Source: Prochlorococcus sp. AG-315-D17
GTDB taxonomy: Bacteria; Cyanobacteriota; Cyanobacteriia; PCC-6307; Cyanobiaceae
Length of the DNA: 18,677 nucleotides
NCBI GenBank assembly: GCA_003283685.1
Contig: QBWD01000019.1
Coordinates: 1 to 18,677, forward strand
Direction of reading: 5' to 3'
Part shown: piece after piece, positions 15,205 to 18,677 of the stretch
Numbering within the stretch: the first letter of the stretch is position 1
How the letters are laid out: the number at the start of each line of letters is the position of its first letter
The notes under the pieces: model-generated
What the model saw: only the letters and a program-made list of their open reading frames with translations
What the model was told of the DNA's origin: nothing
The model's database searches: none
Position numbers and translations under genes: made by a program

Positions 15205-15738
15205 ATGCCTAATAAAAATCTTCTCGTTATAACTGCCAGTAATGGTGAAAATCTCAAACTAGCTGAAAGATTTTTAATCGCAGGGGAAAAACTAAATTAT
15301 TCATGTGAATTACTTGATTTAACTACCTCAGGACACCACTTGCCGATATTTAATCCACGTCATGATTCAAAAGATAAAGCACCCGCTAATCTTGAATCAA
15401 TAAATCTTCAAATGGAAAATCACTCGCACTGGGTCATTTGTGCACCTGAATACAATGGCTCAATCCCTCCAATACTGACAAACGCAATAGCATGGCTTTC
15501 AGTACAAGGCAAAGATTTTCGTACTTTGTTCAACGGTCGTCCAGTAGCAATAGCAAGTTTTTCAGGAGGTGGATGTATGGAATTATTGCTTTCAATGCGT
15601 ATTCAACTCACACATCTTGGAGCTCTAGTTTTAGGTCGTCAATTACCTAGTAATAAGTCAAAACTTGCTGAAGATAAATCAATTAATGAAATTCTCAATC
15701 AACTGCTACAAATAGACACTATAGATATCAACAACTAA
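15205..15738 (+). CDS. NAD(P)H-dependent FMN reductase-like flavoprotein
   Basis: The 177-residue protein has a flavodoxin-like fold of the FMN_red family. Its N-terminal strand and phosphate loop are LLVITASNGENLKLAERF (5-22), and the hallmark PEYNGSIPPILTNAIAWLS covers most of the central part, followed by GRPVAIASFSGGG. Members reduce FMN, quinones, azo compounds or metals with NAD(P)H; the substrate cannot be read from the sequence. It begins 49 bp after flv1 on the same strand with no evident terminator between, so co-transcription is likely. A role in supplying reduced flavin or maintaining the Flv proteins is inference. Its TAA overlaps the TAG of the convergent PBP2 gene by 4 bp. Confidence 0.87.
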   Translation: MPNKNLLVITASNGENLKLAERFLIAGEKLNYSCELLDLTTSGHHLPIFNPRHDSKDKAPANLESINLQMENHSHWVICAPEYNGSIPPILTNAIAWLSVQGKDFRTLFNGRPVAIASFSGGGCMELLLSMRIQLTHLGALVLGRQLPSNKSKLAEDKSINEILNQLLQIDTIDINN

Positions 15739-17567
15739 TCAATATTCATTGCTGACTTTTCAATAGAGTGAATTTGTTGCCATTTTTCTAGCATTTTTCT
15801 AGCCATAGGTAAAGCATGAACAGAACCCCCACCAGGTGTATTTTGTGCAAATGCCACAATAACTATTTCACCAGCATCAAAAGGGGTAAAGCATACGAAC
15901 CATGCATGATCTGAGCCTCCACTACTATCTTCAGCTGTACCTGATTTGCCTGCCACAGGAGGAAGTGAAGGTAAATCTTGAATTATCCTCACGCCTGTAC
16001 CATTAGTTACTACTTTTCGAAGTCCATTACGAATAGTATTTAGTGTATTTTGTTGAATATCCACTTTCTGACGAAATTTTTTTGAGCTCCAGTCTTTTCC
16101 CCCATCCACTACATGCGGAGTGACAAGATATCCATCATTAGCAAACACTGCATATGCTCGTGCTATTTGTAATGGCGTTACTTGAATAACTGATTGACCA
16201 ATAGATGCACTAGCCATATCTTCTACGATCCAAGGAGTCATACCAGGGTTTCCCCAACCTCTACCTTGATCTGCCCAATCTTTATTACCAACTAAACCTT
16301 TATTCTCCTCAATGATAGTTTCTATGCCTGTATTTTGATTAAAACCAAGTTTCATCGCAGCAGCATATAGAGCCTTCGATCCAGAACCTACCCCAACCTG
16401 ATAAAAGAAGGTATTACTAGAAAATCTCAATGCATCTTCATAACCAATCAAACCAAAGCCTCGTTGATTATATTCTGGAAAACAATGACTACCATAAGTA
16501 ATACAAGGAACAGTTTTTAATTTAATGTGCGACGGAAAATTACCACTTTCCATACCTGCAATAGCTGTTACAGGTTTCCATGTACTCCCTGGATCATAAG
16601 CATTTACTGCTCGGCTAAGAAGAGGCAGTTTTGATGACACAAATAAGTTGTCGTACTCTTGCTGACTAACAAAAGATTTTGAAAAGAAATTAAGATCATA
16701 CGTTGGTTTACTAGCAATTGCTCTAATTGCTCCTGTTCTTGGATCCAACGCTACAATTGCCCCACTAGACTTATCAGACAGTGCTTTTTCGGCAGTCAAT
16801 TGCAACGTCAAATCTAGAGTTAATCTCAGATCTTTACCCGCTTTAGGTAACTTTAATCCAAGACTTCGTTGAACTATTCCTGTTGAGTCAACCTCAAGCA
16901 TTTCGCCTCCCCATTCACCTCTCAACTCAGATTCAAAAGCAGCTTCAACGCCTTTTCTCCCAATACGATCGGATAACTTATAACCTTTGTCTAACAAATT
17001 CGGAAATTCATTTTGAGTTATTAATTGTGTATATCCTAAAGTATGCGCTGCTAAAGATTTATAAGGATAATGCCTAACTAAAGCAATATCTATCTGCAAA
17101 CCATACAAATTATGCTCTTGTTCCTTAAACCTAAGAACTTGTTCTGCAGATAAATCAGTAAATAATACTTTTCTATAAGGATTAGTTATACTCTTTACAT
17201 TAAAAGCAATCTCTAATTTCTCTCTAGGAATATTTAATAAGTTAGAAATAGAATCCCGTAAATCAGGCCATTGATCATTAGTTATCAGTCTAGGTTGAAT
17301 AGATAAAGAATATGAGAGTCTATTATCTGCAAGAACTATCCCATTACTATCTAAAATCCTTCCTCGAATTGGTGGATTTTCAATTAACTTGATACTATTT
17401 TCATCTGAAAGTTTTTTATAAAAGGAGCCCTTAACTATTTGAAGCCAGAAAAGTCGTCCACCAATTAAAGAAAAAATGATACAAGTAAGCAAATAAAAAA
17501 CCAGAGGCTGATTAAAGGCACCCACATGTTTTTTTGAACTTAAATAAAAACTTTTCTTTTTCTTCAT
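15735..17567 (-). CDS. mrdA: Penicillin-binding protein 2 (peptidoglycan D,D-transpeptidase)
   Basis: PBP2 cross-links peptidoglycan during cell elongation, anchored in the inner membrane with its catalytic domain in the periplasm. A single N-terminal membrane helix lies at about 22-46 (LVFYLLTCIIFSLIGGRLFW), preceded by a basic cytoplasmic tail (MKKKKS). The pedestal/dimerisation region with PPIRGRILDSNG (65-76) and GRKGVEAAFESELRG (203-217) follows. The transpeptidase domain has S328-x-x-K331 (PGSTWKP, nucleophile Ser328), S383-S-N385 and K541-S-G-T544. The 610 residues fit PBP2 rather than FtsI: no PASTA repeats are present, and the elongasome-type sequence RGRILDSNGIVLADN is. It is last in a likely three-gene operon, 17 bp after the preceding gene. 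No rodA is visible next to it. Confidence 0.93.
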   Translation of the reverse strand: MKKKKSFYLSSKKHVGAFNQPLVFYLLTCIIFSLIGGRLFWLQIVKGSFYKKLSDENSIKLIENPPIRGRILDSNGIVLADNRLSYSLSIQPRLITNDQWPDLRDSISNLLNIPREKLEIAFNVKSITNPYRKVLFTDLSAEQVLRFKEQEHNLYGLQIDIALVRHYPYKSLAAHTLGYTQLITQNEFPNLLDKGYKLSDRIGRKGVEAAFESELRGEWGGEMLEVDSTGIVQRSLGLKLPKAGKDLRLTLDLTLQLTAEKALSDKSSGAIVALDPRTGAIRAIASKPTYDLNFFSKSFVSQQEYDNLFVSSKLPLLSRAVNAYDPGSTWKPVTAIAGMESGNFPSHIKLKTVPCITYGSHCFPEYNQRGFGLIGYEDALRFSSNTFFYQVGVGSGSKALYAAAMKLGFNQNTGIETIIEENKGLVGNKDWADQGRGWGNPGMTPWIVEDMASASIGQSVIQVTPLQIARAYAVFANDGYLVTPHVVDGGKDWSSKKFRQKVDIQQNTLNTIRNGLRKVVTNGTGVRIIQDLPSLPPVAGKSGTAEDSSGGSDHAWFVCFTPFDAGEIVIVAFAQNTPGGGSVHALPMARKMLEKWQQIHSIEKSAMNID

Positions 17568-17584
17568 TTAATAAGTTAGAACTA

Positions 17585-17968
17585 CTAAGATTTTTTACCG
17601 TCTCTTTTAAAAGCGTTATTATTTATATATTGACTCAATTCAGTGAGTTGTTTATCAATTCGCGTTAAAGTAGCAAATAAAGGATCCTCTTCATCTATTT
17701 CAGAATCAACAGTATTTTCTTCAACAGTTACATCAACAGAAACTACAGGGTTACCTAAACCAGGAATCCATTCATCAATTTTATCCCTAAGAATCTTTGC
17801 TGATTTTTCACCATCAACTTGAAGTTCTGAAACAGGATCTTTGGAATTAAATACATCTATCACTTTTTTCAAACCACCAGCGTTAGCATTATGTAAAACA
17901 CCCATTCCTACAGGAAGAATAGATTGCATTATCGATAAATGAAGATTTTTAAATTTGTCATTAGCCAT
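17585..17968 (-). CDS. Conserved cyanobacterial protein of unknown function (127 aa, acidic)
   Basis: I do not recognise a named family. The ATG-started 127-residue protein has a mildly hydrophobic N-terminal part (SIMQSILPVGMGVLHNANAG, about 12-31), too polar for a clear membrane span. A basic/acidic middle (KILRDKIDEW) is followed by a strongly acidic linker (about 83-95, EENTVDSEIDEEDP) and a short amphipathic helix (LTRIDKQLTELSQYI). No signal peptide is evident, so a cytoplasmic location is likely. It sits 16 bp after one unknown gene and 17 bp before PBP2, which points to one transcript. Reading frame length, start codon and tight spacing support a real gene; any link to cell-wall growth is only positional. 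Confidence 0.8.
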   Translation of the reverse strand: MANDKFKNLHLSIMQSILPVGMGVLHNANAGGLKKVIDVFNSKDPVSELQVDGEKSAKILRDKIDEWIPGLGNPVVSVDVTVEENTVDSEIDEEDPLFATLTRIDKQLTELSQYINNNAFKRDGKKS

Positions 17969-17984
17969 AATGGCTGTCTTAGTT

Positions 17985-18596
17985 CTATTTAAGGATACTT
18001 GGTTCAGAGGCAGGAAAATAAGGAGTACAACTATTGTTCGAAATCCCTATAGACCAACCACCAAATATTGACAAAACGATCACTGCGGCCAGGGGAAGAA
18101 AAGCCTGATGCGTTGTTTCAAGACTAAACCATTCTCTCCAATTTCTGACAAAGCGTTCTCTTGCAAATCGATTGCGTTCTCTAGATGCTTCATTTATTTT
18201 TTTTCTAAAAGATTTTTCTACCCAGCGTTCAAAAGATTTTTTCTTAGTAACTGCCATTTTTCTCTCAACTTCTAATAATTGTCCAGCATTAAGGTCGGGG
18301 TGAAAAGTACTTATTAATTCAAGGGTTTTCAGAAACATTTCAACTGCAGCATCTTTAATAAGGCGCTCTTCATCTTCAAGAAAAGACCAATCAAGTTCAG
18401 GATAAAAACGATTACGATTAGTATATATTTGATCTTCTCCTAACTGACCAGGTTCTCTTAACCATCGATCGGTATTGTTATCAAAGCGTCTCCAGTAAAG
18501 AAAGGGATTAATGTAAATGATTTTTCCAGAAATGGATATACTATCCTTCTGAAGGCGTCGACTTAACTGTGAATCAGTCTGTTGTGCAACTGTCAA
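17985..18596 (-). CDS. Conserved cyanobacterial protein of unknown function with one C-terminal membrane helix
   Basis: The family is not recognised. The 203-residue protein has a distinctive N-terminal half (SGKIIYINPFLYWRRFDNN, about 23-41; RFYPELDW, 63-70), a long basic helical middle rich in Arg/Lys/Glu (about 105-155) and one hydrophobic segment, about 165-186 (QAFLPLAAVIVLSIFGGWSI). A short Cys-containing tail follows. With one late helix, the bulk is probably cytoplasmic and the C-terminus outside. The start is TTG at 18596: an in-frame TGA lies only 6 bp further upstream and the first in-frame ATG is residue 87, so no ATG start is available. It heads the likely operon with the 127-aa gene and PBP2. 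The 81 bp remaining to the window edge are AT-rich; no promoter was firmly identified. Confidence 0.8.
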   Translation of the reverse strand: MTVAQQTDSQLSRRLQKDSISISGKIIYINPFLYWRRFDNNTDRWLREPGQLGEDQIYTNRNRFYPELDWSFLEDEERLIKDAAVEMFLKTLELISTFHPDLNAGQLLEVERKMAVTKKKSFERWVEKSFRKKINEASRERNRFARERFVRNWREWFSLETTHQAFLPLAAVIVLSIFGGWSIGISNNSCTPYFPASEPSILK

Positions 18597-18677
18597 AAGT
18601 AATCAGCTATTAAACTAACTTATCTATCTTTCTCGAAACAGACCACCCCCTAAATAACTATTAATAATTTAATTGGG

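Overview
This is an AT-rich, tightly packed stretch of a picocyanobacterial chromosome, most likely Prochlorococcus and possibly a low-light clade. That assignment is inference: it rests on the paired flavodiiron genes flv3-flv1 with flavin-reductase tails, the cyanobacterial form of biosynthetic arginine decarboxylase, single-copy housekeeping genes, low GC and very short intergenic gaps. No tRNA, rRNA, CRISPR array, insertion sequence or phage gene was recognised.

Layout. Positions 3-1199 (+) hold the 3' part of an acidic, repeat-rich protein with Asp-Pro tracts, a duplicated module of about 77 residues and a C-terminal DUF4214-type domain. It is open at the left edge of the window and is the only accessory-looking gene here. 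A 197-bp gap with inverted and direct repeats follows. Then come argJ (-), coaE (+), gatB (-), thiO (+), ndk (-), speA (+) and alaS (-), in strictly alternating orientation. These are conserved housekeeping genes: ornithine/arginine synthesis, CoA synthesis, Gln/Asn-tRNA amidation, thiamine synthesis, NTP balance, agmatine/polyamine synthesis and Ala-tRNA charging. A 300-bp divergent gap (11227-11526) holds a probable alaS promoter, a terminator-like hairpin directed towards alaS, and a probable flv3 promoter with a structured leader.

Positions 11527-15738 (+) form a likely electron-sink operon: flv3 (complete di-iron site), flv1 (degenerate di-iron site) 2 bp later, and a small NAD(P)H:FMN reductase-like flavoprotein 49 bp further on. 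Flv3 and Flv1 are expected to act together, returning electrons from the photosystem I acceptor side to O2 and making water. Positions 15735-18596 (-) form a likely three-gene operon: a 203-aa membrane-anchored protein of unknown function, a 127-aa acidic protein of unknown function, and penicillin-binding protein 2 for side-wall peptidoglycan synthesis.

The best leads are the modular DUF4214 protein, the di-iron asymmetry of the Flv pair with its linked FMN reductase, the two unknown genes tied to PBP2, convergent gene pairs with no room for separate terminators, and the regulatory signals in the alaS/flv3 gap. I found no clearly new defence or mobile system.
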